This document shows, piece by piece, positions 8,404 through 16,490 of a stretch of 64,000 bases of DNA; position 1 is the first letter of the stretch, and each line of letters opens with the position of its first letter. Origin of the DNA: Thalassospiraceae bacterium LMO-SO8 (GTDB lineage: Bacteria; Pseudomonadota; Alphaproteobacteria; Rhodospirillales; Casp-alpha2); contig CP134226.1 in assembly GCA_031655335.1 (NCBI GenBank), forward strand, positions 1,798,001 through 1,862,000. Reading direction: 5' to 3'. Under the pieces are notes generated by a model. It was given only the letters and a program-made list of their open reading frames with translations. It did not search any database and was not told where the DNA came from. Position numbers and translations under genes: made by a program.

Positions 8404-10010
8404 CAAGCGGACCCTACTGGTGGGGTGGGCGGCAGGGCCGCCCCCAGGGCAGACGCGAGCGCGGCGAGCCCGCCGCCCCCGTCACCGCCGTCCACTGGCG
8501 GCGGATCGCCGGCCGGCGGTGAGGGTGCCGCTGCCGGGCCGCCGTCGGCCGCTTTCAAGACTTTTGACGGCACGCCGAAGGCGGCGGCGAGAGCTTGCGC
8601 CGCTTGAGGGACATCGACGATGGCCAGTGCTTGCGGTCCTAAACGCGCCAGAGCGTCGAGGAACGCCAGGGTCGCCTGTACGTCCTGCTGCGCCTGATGG
8701 CGGGCGAGCGGTGATTTGTACTCCAGGTCGATGATCTGGCCGTCGATGCGCAGCGCGGGCACCTCGCCCCGGCGGATCAAAATCGACAACCCGCGCGTGA
8801 CCAGCGGAGTGAGTAGTTCCGACTGTAGCCGCCCATAGGTCGCGCCTAACAGACGGGAAATTTCGGCGACCCGCTCCAGAACCTCCGTCGCGGTCATGCG
8901 CGGCCCCTCGATCTGACCGAGGCGGTCGGCCAGGAGGGCGCGGCGGATGCCCGCCCGCAAATCTTGCAACACGACCTGGGACAGGTCGAACCGGCCGGGG
9001 GCCTCCAACGGTTTCAGGCCGGCCGAGCCCACGGCCTTGGGGATGATGGTGCCCGGCGTCAGGCGGATGTTGGCGGGGTTCAGCACGCCGTCGTCGTCAG
9101 CCTGCCAGATGCCGGTGACGGCGATGGATGCGTTCTTCAGGACCAGTTCGACAACCTTGTTGGCGGTCTTGATGTCGGGCAGGGTCTTCATCACCGGCGA
9201 GCGGCCGTAGATCTCGCCGGGCGCCTTGAGCCAGCGGAAATTGATGAAGGGCGAACGCTCGAACCGCCCGGTCTTGAGCACCGTCACAGACTGATCGCCC
9301 GTCGTGCCGTCGCCGGGATCGATCAGCGCCATGTACTCGAAGCCGCCCTTGGCGGGGATCAGGGCTTCGAGGATGTCCGCCGACGGCTCCTGCCCGTCGC
9401 CCGGCTTGCGGGCCTTCAGGGCGTCGGGCAGCCTGGCCTTGGGAAACCGCTCGACGATCTGCGCGCGGGTCAGGCGGCTGGTGCGGAAGGTCGTGTCGAG
9501 GCGGCCGGAGGCGTCTTCCTCGAAGGCGACCTGGCTCAGCGGCACGGCGGTGAACCGGAAGGCCGAGGGTTCGCCCGGCGGGGCGGCTTCGAACATCAGG
9601 CTCGCCGTGCCCGCCGTGACCAGGTCCAAATAGCATTGATGCATTTCAACGGCGAAGTTGGAGCGGTCGAAATGGGATTGCAGGATTTGCGCCGCCGTTT
9701 CCAGTTCCTGGGACAGGCCGGCGCGCCGCGCGTCGTCGACCTTCGTGCCCGGCATCAGGCCGAACCACCGCGCCCAGGGTGGCGTGAGTTGCGCCAGCAG
9801 GCTGGCGGCCAGTTGATCGACGGCATCGGGTGCGGTGCCGTCAAACAGTCGGTCGGTCTTGCGGCTGGCCCCCTGGGTGCGGCCCAGGGCTGTTTCCCGC
9901 TGCGGCAGGGCGAAATCGAAACATTCCTGCCACAGAGGCTCCCAGGTCGCGCGTCGGTCGCGGGCCCGCCGGTATCGCGCCATCACGGCTTCGGTCGTGG
10001 TTTCCGTCAT
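8403..10010 (-). CDS. phage portal / head-to-tail connecting protein, T7 gp8-like
   Basis: A 535-residue protein of the podovirus head-tail connector family, which forms the dodecameric portal for DNA packaging and ejection. Diagnostic blocks are the N-terminal RRATWEPLWQECFDFALPQ, RLFDGTAPDAVDQLAASLL and TPPWARWFGL, and the mid-protein YGRSPVMKTLPDIKTANKV and GPRMTATEVLERVAEI. GGGAG lies 7 nt before the ATG at 10010; an ATG at 10016 overlaps the previous stop but is only 1 nt from that site. The Pro/Gly-rich C-terminus is probably disordered. Confidence 0.9.
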   Translation of the reverse strand: MTETTTEAVMARYRRARDRRATWEPLWQECFDFALPQRETALGRTQGASRKTDRLFDGTAPDAVDQLAASLLAQLTPPWARWFGLMPGTKVDDARRAGLSQELETAAQILQSHFDRSNFAVEMHQCYLDLVTAGTASLMFEAAPPGEPSAFRFTAVPLSQVAFEEDASGRLDTTFRTSRLTRAQIVERFPKARLPDALKARKPGDGQEPSADILEALIPAKGGFEYMALIDPGDGTTGDQSVTVLKTGRFERSPFINFRWLKAPGEIYGRSPVMKTLPDIKTANKVVELVLKNASIAVTGIWQADDDGVLNPANIRLTPGTIIPKAVGSAGLKPLEAPGRFDLSQVVLQDLRAGIRRALLADRLGQIEGPRMTATEVLERVAEISRLLGATYGRLQSELLTPLVTRGLSILIRRGEVPALRIDGQIIDLEYKSPLARHQAQQDVQATLAFLDALARLGPQALAIVDVPQAAQALAAAFGVPSKVLKAADGGPAAAPSPPAGDPPPVDGGDGGGGLAALASALGAALPPTPPVGSA

Positions 10011-10012
10011 GG

Positions 10013-10237
10013 TCATTCTCCCAGTTTTGTCTTGGCGCCGGAGGCAGGGGCTCCGGCGCCGTCCGGCCGCTCGTCCAGCAGGCCGCGGCGCGATGTGGTG
10101 ATCAGGCCCGCGCGGCCGCGGCGCTGACGCTCCAGGCGCTCCAGGCGGCGTTCGCGATCGCTTTCTTCCGGGTCCGGCGGCGGCGGTGGCGGTGGTGGGG
10201 CGGGCGGCAATTTGGGCGAACTGAAGATTCCTCCCAT
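10013..10237 (-). CDS. small proline-rich phage protein
   Basis: A 74-residue protein starting MGGIFSSPKLPP followed by a run of prolines, then a charged helix (DRERRLERLERQRRGRAG) and GLITTSRRGLLDE. Proteins of this design sit next to portal genes in alphaproteobacterial podovirus-like cassettes; their function is not established. A GGAG site lies 8 nt before the start, and its stop abuts the portal start. Confidence 0.65.
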   Translation of the reverse strand: MGGIFSSPKLPPAPPPPPPPPDPEESDRERRLERLERQRRGRAGLITTSRRGLLDERPDGAGAPASGAKTKLGE

Positions 10238-10290
10238 GGCGGGGGCTCCTTTCCTTAGCGTTTTGGTGAACGGGCCGAGCGGTGCGCGGG

Positions 10291-10602
10291 TTAGATGCTG
10301 TCCGGATCGGCGGTCGCGACGGCGTCCTCCGCCGCCTGGATCAGGCGGGCGAGATCGTCCGTGTCGCTGGCCGATGGCCCGGGCCCTTCGGCCCAGGCGA
10401 TCAGCTTCGCCCCGGCATCAAGATGGGCCAGCGCCGCCTTGCAGGCGGCCTGGTGGCCGGCGAAGCCCTTGGCGTCATCGGGGGCGGGCTGGGCGGCGAA
10501 GGCGGCGTAGTCGGTCATCGCCTTGCGCATCAGCCTGGGCAGACGGCTTCTGACCGCTCGCCGGATGGCGTCAATGGACTGTCGGTTTTTTGGATTTGTC
10601 AT
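10291..10602 (-). CDS. hypothetical phage-cassette protein
   Basis: A 103-residue mostly helical protein (MTNPKNRQSIDAIRRAVRSR...) with an acidic C-terminus. The start at 10602 overlaps the end of the upstream gene by about 30 bases, as other genes in this run do. I recognise no family. Position suggests a structural or assembly accessory protein of the particle. Confidence 0.6.
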   Translation of the reverse strand: MTNPKNRQSIDAIRRAVRSRLPRLMRKAMTDYAAFAAQPAPDDAKGFAGHQAACKAALAHLDAGAKLIAWAEGPGPSASDTDDLARLIQAAEDAVATADPDSI

Positions 10603-11050
10603 CGAACAGCGAGGGCATCTGTCTGATTCCGCCCGCCACGATGCCGCGGAACCCGTCGAACAGGGTTTCGCGCGGCGCGCTGAGCAGGCTTGAGCGCTGG
10701 GCGGCGGCGGCCGAGTTGATGCCATCGATGCGCAGCTTGTTCAGGTTGCCTGTGTCGGCGATGGCTTCGTCGACCTGGCGGGCCAGGCCGGACAAAAGGC
10801 TCGAAGCCGATCCGCTGCTGGCGTTGATGCCGCTGCCGGCGAAGCGCGCGCGCTGCGCGGCCTGAGTCTGACGGAGTTGTTCACGCCGCTTTTTGGTTTC
10901 GATCTCCTGCTGTTGGTTGATTTGCGCGACCTGCTGACGACGCTGGGTTTCGACCTGTGCGGCCTGTTGTTTCGCGGCGGCCTGTTTCTGCACTGCGGAC
11001 AGGCCCGTGCTGATGGCGGTGGACAAGGCCAAGGTGGCGAATTCTGCCAT
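10571..11050 (-). CDS. putative phage internal virion protein (T7 gp14-like position)
   Basis: A 159-residue protein: an Ala-rich, weakly hydrophobic N-terminus (MAEFATLALSTAISTGL), a long Gln/Arg-rich coiled coil, then a Gly/Ser-rich segment FAGSGINASSGSASSLLSGL. This small, helical, Gln-rich make-up and its place after the tail-tube genes resemble gp14-type internal core proteins, but similarity is by character, not alignment. AAGGAG lies 9 nt before the ATG at 11050; the frame is open further upstream but without family-like sequence. Confidence 0.6.
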   Translation of the reverse strand: MAEFATLALSTAISTGLSAVQKQAAAKQQAAQVETQRRQQVAQINQQQEIETKKRREQLRQTQAAQRARFAGSGINASSGSASSLLSGLARQVDEAIADTGNLNKLRIDGINSAAAAQRSSLLSAPRETLFDGFRGIVAGGIRQMPSLFDDKSKKPTVH

Positions 11051-11082
11051 GAAGTGGATCTCCTTGAGTTTGCGGGGAAGGA

Positions 11083-12984
11083 TCAACCATTGACGTTCAC
11101 TTCTTCGGTCACGGACAGCAGCGTGAAGGGCAGGGGCGTGTCCTGCTCGATCCGCCACAGGGATTGTGTCCCGTCTCGTCGCCAGCCGAAGGCGCGCATC
11201 GTCCGGTCCCCCGAAAAGGAGATGGGGGGCGCATCCAGAAGGTCGTTGCCGAATTCGCGGAACGGGACATCGACAAACCCGCGTCCGGTGTCCAGGCGCA
11301 GCGCCGATGCATCCTTCAGGCGGTAGGTCGCGGCGACCATGCGCAGGCGTCCGCCCTGGTTGGATCCCTGCAGGCCGTTGACCGCCGGCGGTAACGGTTC
11401 GATGACGTGGGTGTAGCCGAGGCCAACCGTCACTTCCACCGCCTCCACGCTCAGGGTGATCTGTCCGCCGGTGACCACGGCGTCGCTTTGAAGGGAGCCG
11501 TCGGCGAGGACTTTCACCGCACGGCCTTCCAAATGATCCAGACCGGACCATTCGGCCTTGGGCACGACATCCGTCATGTGCAGGCCGCAATCGACCTGAA
11601 GTCCATCGTCGAAAGCTTCGATGAAGTGCCCATCCGTACGCTCCACCAAAAGATATACGGTGTCGCCCACGGCGCAGACGGAGCGGAAGGCGCCCTGGGT
11701 GTCGGATAGGGTCCAGCCGGTGATTTCCTCGGCACGGTAAAGGGTCAGGGTGCCGATGGTGCCGTTGGCCATGACCAGGTGCAGGTTGCGGCGGCGGGCG
11801 TCGAAATCCTGATCCACGGGATCATGGACCAGGTGTTCGGCGACGGTCGCCAGGTCGCGTGACTGATAGGCCTGCTCCACATCCGTGAACAGGAATTCAC
11901 GCAACTCGCGCCCTGTACGCGGCACGAACAAGGTTGCGCCATCGACGTTGCGCGGCGGCACGAACCTGACCACGGGTGATCCGATGCGGGTCTGGCGGCG
12001 GATCTGCACGGACGCCGGCGTCAGGGGATCGCCCGTGACCATCCATTCCGCGCCCGAGGTGAAGACCTGTAGGTGGCGGCCCGAGAACACCGCGGAACAA
12101 GCATTGACCTGATCGGACAACAGAGCGAACTCGATGGCCTCGTCGTCCAGACCCTCGCCCAGATCGAAGTTGAACAGGTCCGCCGATTTGGACATCCAAA
12201 TCTGGTTCGGCAGGTCGCGCGACCCGCCGATCACCGTACGGTCCTGGTGGAAGGTCACGGTTGCCGGATGGCCGCGCACGGGCGAGAACGATTGTTCTTC
12301 CCAATCCTTGGTGGCGGCAGTACTGGCAAGGGTCTCCTTCACCGTCGCCGTGGCCGAGGTGGCGGAGGCGACGGCGGTGATCTCTATCTCCTTGTCGGCG
12401 ATACGGAACCGTGTGCCCACATGACCCGCGTCGAATACGTCGGCCGACGCGGTCACGGTGATTGTGCCCGTGGTCGCGCTGGCGGACAGCGTCACGTCCG
12501 CCGCCGCGAACTTGTGGTGCGGTTGGTGGATGCGGTTGTTCGCTTCGGCGAAGGTCCAATCCGCAATCTGCCAGTCCGCATGCGATGTGCGGGTGATCTT
12601 CTTAGGTGCTGTGTCCGGATGGACGAGCAACAAAGTATCGGCGCTCTGCACCCAAGCCAACTTGGTGACCTGTGCTTCGCTCCAGGGGGCGGCGATGGTC
12701 GCGGTCTTGATGCCGTCCGTATAGACGTCGATTTGGAGATGGGAAAAGCACAGCAGGTAGGTCTGCTCCGTATTGAACTCGAACGCGATCAGTCGTCCCG
12801 GCCCCGGCGCCATGCCGACAAAGCGGGTGCCGGCGCGGCGGGCGACGCCGCCGGTCGGCTGGATCACGACGTTGCGCAGCTTCAACGCCCCATTGGCGTA
12901 GGATCGCAGGTCGCTGCGTCCGAGCAGTCGGGCCGAAACCTCGCCGGCGGTGAAGTTGGATTTATGTGTCGTCAGGCGGGGCAT
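11083..12984 (-). CDS. phage tail tubular protein B / nozzle, T7 gp12-like
   Basis: A 633-residue beta-rich protein. The N-terminus (HKSNFTAGEVSARLLGRSDL...YANGALKLRNVVIQPTGGVARRAGTRF, with the gap mine) is the standard opening of podovirus tail nozzle proteins in proteobacterial prophages. Later blocks include FHQDRTVIGGSRDLPNQIW and FSGRHLQVFTSGAEW. It would form the distal part of the short tail. The start overlaps the stop of the gp11-like gene by one base (TGATG). Confidence 0.85.
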   Translation of the reverse strand: MPRLTTHKSNFTAGEVSARLLGRSDLRSYANGALKLRNVVIQPTGGVARRAGTRFVGMAPGPGRLIAFEFNTEQTYLLCFSHLQIDVYTDGIKTATIAAPWSEAQVTKLAWVQSADTLLLVHPDTAPKKITRTSHADWQIADWTFAEANNRIHQPHHKFAAADVTLSASATTGTITVTASADVFDAGHVGTRFRIADKEIEITAVASATSATATVKETLASTAATKDWEEQSFSPVRGHPATVTFHQDRTVIGGSRDLPNQIWMSKSADLFNFDLGEGLDDEAIEFALLSDQVNACSAVFSGRHLQVFTSGAEWMVTGDPLTPASVQIRRQTRIGSPVVRFVPPRNVDGATLFVPRTGRELREFLFTDVEQAYQSRDLATVAEHLVHDPVDQDFDARRRNLHLVMANGTIGTLTLYRAEEITGWTLSDTQGAFRSVCAVGDTVYLLVERTDGHFIEAFDDGLQVDCGLHMTDVVPKAEWSGLDHLEGRAVKVLADGSLQSDAVVTGGQITLSVEAVEVTVGLGYTHVIEPLPPAVNGLQGSNQGGRLRMVAATYRLKDASALRLDTGRGFVDVPFREFGNDLLDAPPISFSGDRTMRAFGWRRDGTQSLWRIEQDTPLPFTLLSVTEEVNVNG

Positions 12985-13553
12985 CAGGCGCGCACCTCCA
13001 CCAGGGAGAAGTCGTCGATGCGCCCCGGCGTTTCCTGCTGGGCGTCGATGGTCTTGGCGCGCTGGAATTCCTGGTCGGCCAGACGGTACAGGGCCTCCGC
13101 CCGCGAGGTGCTTTCCGTCAGCGGAATGCAGAACTCGGCGGCCAGGCGCGTGATCAGGGCCTGGTCGAAGAACGGGGGAAAGTCGATCTCGGCCGGGCGG
13201 AAGATGAAGGTCATGACTACGTCGTCCGTGTTGGCGTGCAGGCGCCGCTCGGCGATGCGGTATTCCAGGCCGTGCCCGCGGGCGTTGCCGCCGGCCGACA
13301 GGGCACGCAGGAAATTGGCCGGCAACTGGAACGCCTTGGCGTAATCGGCGACGGGTTCCGCCGCCAGGACCGGGAGGCGCTGCTGCGCCGTTGCGAAACT
13401 CCAGGGATGGGCGGACAAGAGGGCGTCGCGCACGGAAGGATACAGGTTGGCCGCGATCTCGGCCTCCGCCGTGCCTTCATCGAACGAGGTGATGGTGGTG
13501 CCGCCCAGTTTCAGCAACGCGCGGGAACAAAGAGCGATCTGACTTAACGCCAT
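12984..13553 (-). CDS. phage tail tubular protein A / gatekeeper, T7 gp11-like
   Basis: A 189-residue protein starting MALSQIALCSRALLKLGG and containing YPSVRDALLSAHPWSFATAQ and FQLPANFLRAL, as in podoviral tail tubular protein A, the adaptor between portal and nozzle. I start at ATG 13553; the longer frame to 13595 runs into a hairpin region. It is translationally coupled to the gp12-like gene. Confidence 0.85.
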   Translation of the reverse strand: MALSQIALCSRALLKLGGTTITSFDEGTAEAEIAANLYPSVRDALLSAHPWSFATAQQRLPVLAAEPVADYAKAFQLPANFLRALSAGGNARGHGLEYRIAERRLHANTDDVVMTFIFRPAEIDFPPFFDQALITRLAAEFCIPLTESTSRAEALYRLADQEFQRAKTIDAQQETPGRIDDFSLVEVRA

Positions 13554-13596
13554 GACGGTGTCTCCGGTGATCGGTCGGGAGGGGTGCACGCGCAAA

Positions 13597-13626
13597 GGGG
13601 CGTCCCGGCGAATGCCGGAACGCCCC
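13597..13626 (-). terminator. hairpin between capsid and tail genes, possible attenuator
   Basis: On the minus strand a 13-bp stem (GGGGCGTTCCGGC with GCCGGGACGCCCC, one G-T pair) with a 4-nt loop is followed by only TTTGCG. A weak intrinsic terminator here would lower tail-gene expression relative to capsid. Confidence 0.45.
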
Positions 13627-13651
13627 CAAGGTGCGATGAGACGGCGGCGGA

Positions 13652-13921
13652 CTAGTCGGTGTCCGTTCCGCCCACGGCGGTCAGGTCATCGACGTCGACC
13701 GTGCCGCCCGCATTGGCGCTGATCAGGAACAGGCCGGCGCCCGGCGTGCCGTCAGTGTCGACATTGGCCACCAGGATGTCGCCTGTCCGCAGCATGTGGG
13801 ACGCGTCGTTGAAGTATCCGGCGCTGTCCACGGTGGCGGCGGCGTCAACCGTGGTGTAGTGCCACAGGGTGAAGCCGTTGGCGTAGCTGAGAACGCTCAG
13901 GTCTTTCGAAACGAATGCCAT
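13652..13921 (-). CDS. small phage structural protein following the capsid gene
   Basis: An 89-residue protein (MAFVSKDLSVLSYANGFTLWHY..., then GDILVANVDTDGTPGAGLF) predicted to be beta-rich. Small proteins of this type follow capsid genes in related cassettes and may decorate the head; the role is inferred from position. It has the best ribosome-binding site of the cassette (AGGAGG, 5 nt before the ATG), suggesting high expression. Confidence 0.65.
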   Translation of the reverse strand: MAFVSKDLSVLSYANGFTLWHYTTVDAAATVDSAGYFNDASHMLRTGDILVANVDTDGTPGAGLFLISANAGGTVDVDDLTAVGGTDTD

Positions 13922-13930
13922 GGTCGCCTC

Positions 13931-14749
13931 CTAGCTTTCCAGGCAGCGCAGGGACACCACGCCCGACGGATCGATCAGGCAGGCCCCCTGGCTCATCATG
14001 TTGTTGACGAAGTTGGACGCGCGGTCGCCGTGCCAGGTGATGTCGGTCTTCACATCCTTGCCGACGGCGTGGCCGACGGCGCTTTTGTGGTACCAGTAAC
14101 AGAACCGAACGCCGGTCGTTTTGGTCAGGCCCGAATGGGGAATCCACAGGGTGCCCAGCCAGCGTTTGGCCTGGATGCCGCGCCACGGCAGGTCGTCGGA
14201 ACCGACGAAGTCCATGTCCGAAAATTCGGGGATCTTCAAAAGATCGGTCCACTGTTTCCAGCCGATGACCGCGAAACGGTCACCGTCGTCGGGGACGTCG
14301 GCATCGCCCAGCATTTCGAAGGCGGTCAGCACCTTCGTCTTGGTCAGGCCGTCGGCCCCGTCGCCGGAATAGTTGGTGGACGTGTCCAACTGCGCGACGA
14401 TCAGTTCGTCCGTCTTGCGGCCCAGCGCGTTGGCGCCGGCCCGGGCGATGATCTGGCGTTCGTTGATGTTGGTCTTGATCTCGTCAAGTTCGTCCACCCA
14501 GTCGCCGGCGTAATAGTCCTGCAGCTGGCATTCAACGGGTGTGTGATCCAGGTTCATGACCGGGACCATGCCGTGGCGGGCCTTGGTCGAGGCCGTGCCC
14601 TTGCCGACCTTCTGGAAGGTGGTGGACGAGCCCTGGATGTCGTTCTTGGACCGCACCGTGTTGCGCAGCTTGGAGCCGACGCGCTGGTATTCCAGGTGCA
14701 CGTCCGTCTGGAAGTGCTTGATGAAGGATTGTGCGATATGTGTCGACAT
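13931..14749 (-). CDS. phage major capsid protein
   Basis: A 272-residue protein of the podovirus-type capsid family found in alphaproteobacterial prophages. Telling blocks are the N-terminal QSFIKHFQTDVHLEYQ, then FQKVGKGTASTKARHG, the YAGDWVDELDEIKTNINERQ helix and C-terminal FCYWYHKSAVGHAVGKDV. The start at 14749 is preceded by GGAGA; the frame is open further upstream, but that part is GC-rich untranslated sequence. Bases 14750-14961 contain GC-rich inverted repeats and no gene. Confidence 0.85.
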   Translation of the reverse strand: MSTHIAQSFIKHFQTDVHLEYQRVGSKLRNTVRSKNDIQGSSTTFQKVGKGTASTKARHGMVPVMNLDHTPVECQLQDYYAGDWVDELDEIKTNINERQIIARAGANALGRKTDELIVAQLDTSTNYSGDGADGLTKTKVLTAFEMLGDADVPDDGDRFAVIGWKQWTDLLKIPEFSDMDFVGSDDLPWRGIQAKRWLGTLWIPHSGLTKTTGVRFCYWYHKSAVGHAVGKDVKTDITWHGDRASNFVNNMMSQGACLIDPSGVVSLRCLES

Positions 14750-14961
14750 GCGTGTTCTCCGGAAATCCGGACTCCTTTGTCGTGTCGCGTTGCGGGGAGG
14801 GACGCCGGTCCAGGCGGTTGTGGCGGCGCCTGAACGGGCCCGCCGCCGCGGGGGCGTCGAGATAAATCCGGGCCCTCGGCGCGCCGAAATGCGGCGCGGC
14901 CCCTGGGTTGTCCGGGTTGGGGATTGGGGAATGGTGTGGGTAGGCGGATCTTGCCCGAAGG

Positions 14962-15327
14962 TTACTTCATGTAGTCCGCGCAAGCTTCACGGAACAGGTT
15001 CAAAAAGACGGCGACGACGGGTTCTCCGGGCGAAGCTTGGCGCGTGAAATCATTCACCGCCGGGTAAAAGCGAAAGATGGTGTTTATTTCTGCGGCCTTG
15101 AGGCATTTCGAAACGGCCGCGCCGATGGCATCTTTGGGGCGGATGTAGCTGATGGCATCCGCCAGTCCTTCAAGGTAAGTCGCCTGGGCGTCGCCTGGAT
15201 ATTTTTCGAGGTAGGTTTCGCGATCCACGAATTGGAAAGCCTCGAACCGGTCTTGTGCGCCGGCCAGGCCGCTGGTCGCGGCGGCGCCGAGAATTATGCC
15301 AATGATGAGTGAAATAACGATTTTCAT
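14962..15327 (-). CDS. secreted protein with two conserved-type cysteines, Rap1a-like
   Basis: A 121-residue protein with an N-terminal signal segment (MKIVISLIIGIILGAAATSG, cleavage near AGA-Q). The mature part has the layout YLEGLADAISY...CLKAA...FLNLFREACADYM, resembling the periplasmic Rap1a/Tai-type immunity fold (G...D helix, a Cys mid-protein and a Cys at the end). The resemblance is by pattern only. It sits inside the phage-like cassette between the capsid gene and a coiled-coil gene, with GGGAG 6 nt before the ATG. A periplasmic inhibitor of a peptidoglycan hydrolase is one possibility. Confidence 0.65.
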   Translation of the reverse strand: MKIVISLIIGIILGAAATSGLAGAQDRFEAFQFVDRETYLEKYPGDAQATYLEGLADAISYIRPKDAIGAAVSKCLKAAEINTIFRFYPAVNDFTRQASPGEPVVAVFLNLFREACADYMK

Positions 15328-15417
15328 ATCGGGCTCCCGACGGCCTCTTGCGGAGGAGAATTCGGGGAAACTGTACCATGGGGCCCCCTGCTTTGCAGCC
15401 GGGAGACGAGATGAAAA

Positions 15418-16275
15418 TCATCCCATTGGCTTGCCGCCGCGCATGCGCGTCAGGATCGCGCGAATCTCTTCGTCCCAGGCCGCGACGTCCTGTCGCAGGG
15501 CGTGCAGTTCGTCTTGTAGCCTTCGTGTTTCGGCCTCGGCTTGATCGCGTTCGGCCAATGCCGCGGCCAAGCCGGGGGACCCGACACGTCCCCGTTTCAT
15601 TGCCAGAACAGCGACAAGTTGAATGCCGGCCTTGGCGGCCTCCCGTCCAATTCGGTCCCAGGCCTCGTTGACGGCGTTCTTAGCCTTTTGAAATTCGGCT
15701 TCCTTGTCCATCGCTCGGTCGACCGCGGCCCGTCGGTTGCGGCTTGCGGCGTCAAGCTCGGCCTGTAATCGGTCCGGACTGGAAGGTGCGGACTGTGCGC
15801 TCGAATCACCTTCCTTCTTCGGGTCATTCACGGCGTCGCCGTCCTTGGGTTCGGCAGGCCATTGGCCGCCGGGAGCGTCGCCTGTGGCTGTTGTGCGAAT
15901 AGTGTCCCTCGGCTCCCTGTTTGCCAGCGTCTCAAGGCTCTTTGCGGCGACCGCTTCAAATTCCTTATCCGTGGAGGATTCGAACCAGTTTGCGGCAAGG
16001 TCGTTGAAAAGGTCGCGCTCTCTTTCTTCAAGACGGCTGCCCTGTCGGCGCAGACGTTCAGAAAAGGCATCCTGGTCGACCAATCCCCGCGTTTTCAAAG
16101 CGCTTTCCAGAAGATCGGCTTTGTGTTTCTCGATTTTGAATCCCTGGATATCGGCGTTGCCGGACCGGTCACGTGGAAACCGGCCTGGGCCGGTCGCCGC
16201 GACATGCCTGAATTCCCCTGCGGCGTTGAATGGGTCTAACCGCCAAGTTGGCGTGTTGGGGAGGGGTGGGCGCAT
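15418..16275 (-). CDS. hypothetical coiled-coil protein
   Basis: A 285-residue hydrophilic protein with no signal peptide or membrane segment. Residues 1-110 are mixed (MRPPLPNTPTW..., RLRRQGSRLEERERDLFNDL), a disordered Ser/Pro/Asp linker follows, and the C-terminal 120 residues form a coiled coil ending in DEEIRAILTRMRGG. I do not recognise a family. AAGGA lies 8 nt before the ATG at 16275, so I prefer that to the ATG two codons upstream. It is divergent from the plus-strand metallo-hydrolase fusion; 16276-16490 should hold both promoters. Confidence 0.6.
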   Translation of the reverse strand: MRPPLPNTPTWRLDPFNAAGEFRHVAATGPGRFPRDRSGNADIQGFKIEKHKADLLESALKTRGLVDQDAFSERLRRQGSRLEERERDLFNDLAANWFESSTDKEFEAVAAKSLETLANREPRDTIRTTATGDAPGGQWPAEPKDGDAVNDPKKEGDSSAQSAPSSPDRLQAELDAASRNRRAAVDRAMDKEAEFQKAKNAVNEAWDRIGREAAKAGIQLVAVLAMKRGRVGSPGLAAALAERDQAEAETRRLQDELHALRQDVAAWDEEIRAILTRMRGGKPMG

Positions 16276-16490
16276 GGTCATTGTCCTTTGATCGCAGGTT
16301 TCCGCGCTGGCGGGGCAAATCGGCCCGCCTTGCAGACAAAATGGGACGAAGGTCGATTTTCCCGGTATTCACAAGCCCTTGGCGCGGTTTAGAAAAATCT
16401 TCTATTGTTGGGGCTGGGAAGACATAAGAAACCGATTGTGCTCTAGAGGAAGGCCACTTGAACCAAATCCAACGACAGGGGTTGCCATAA

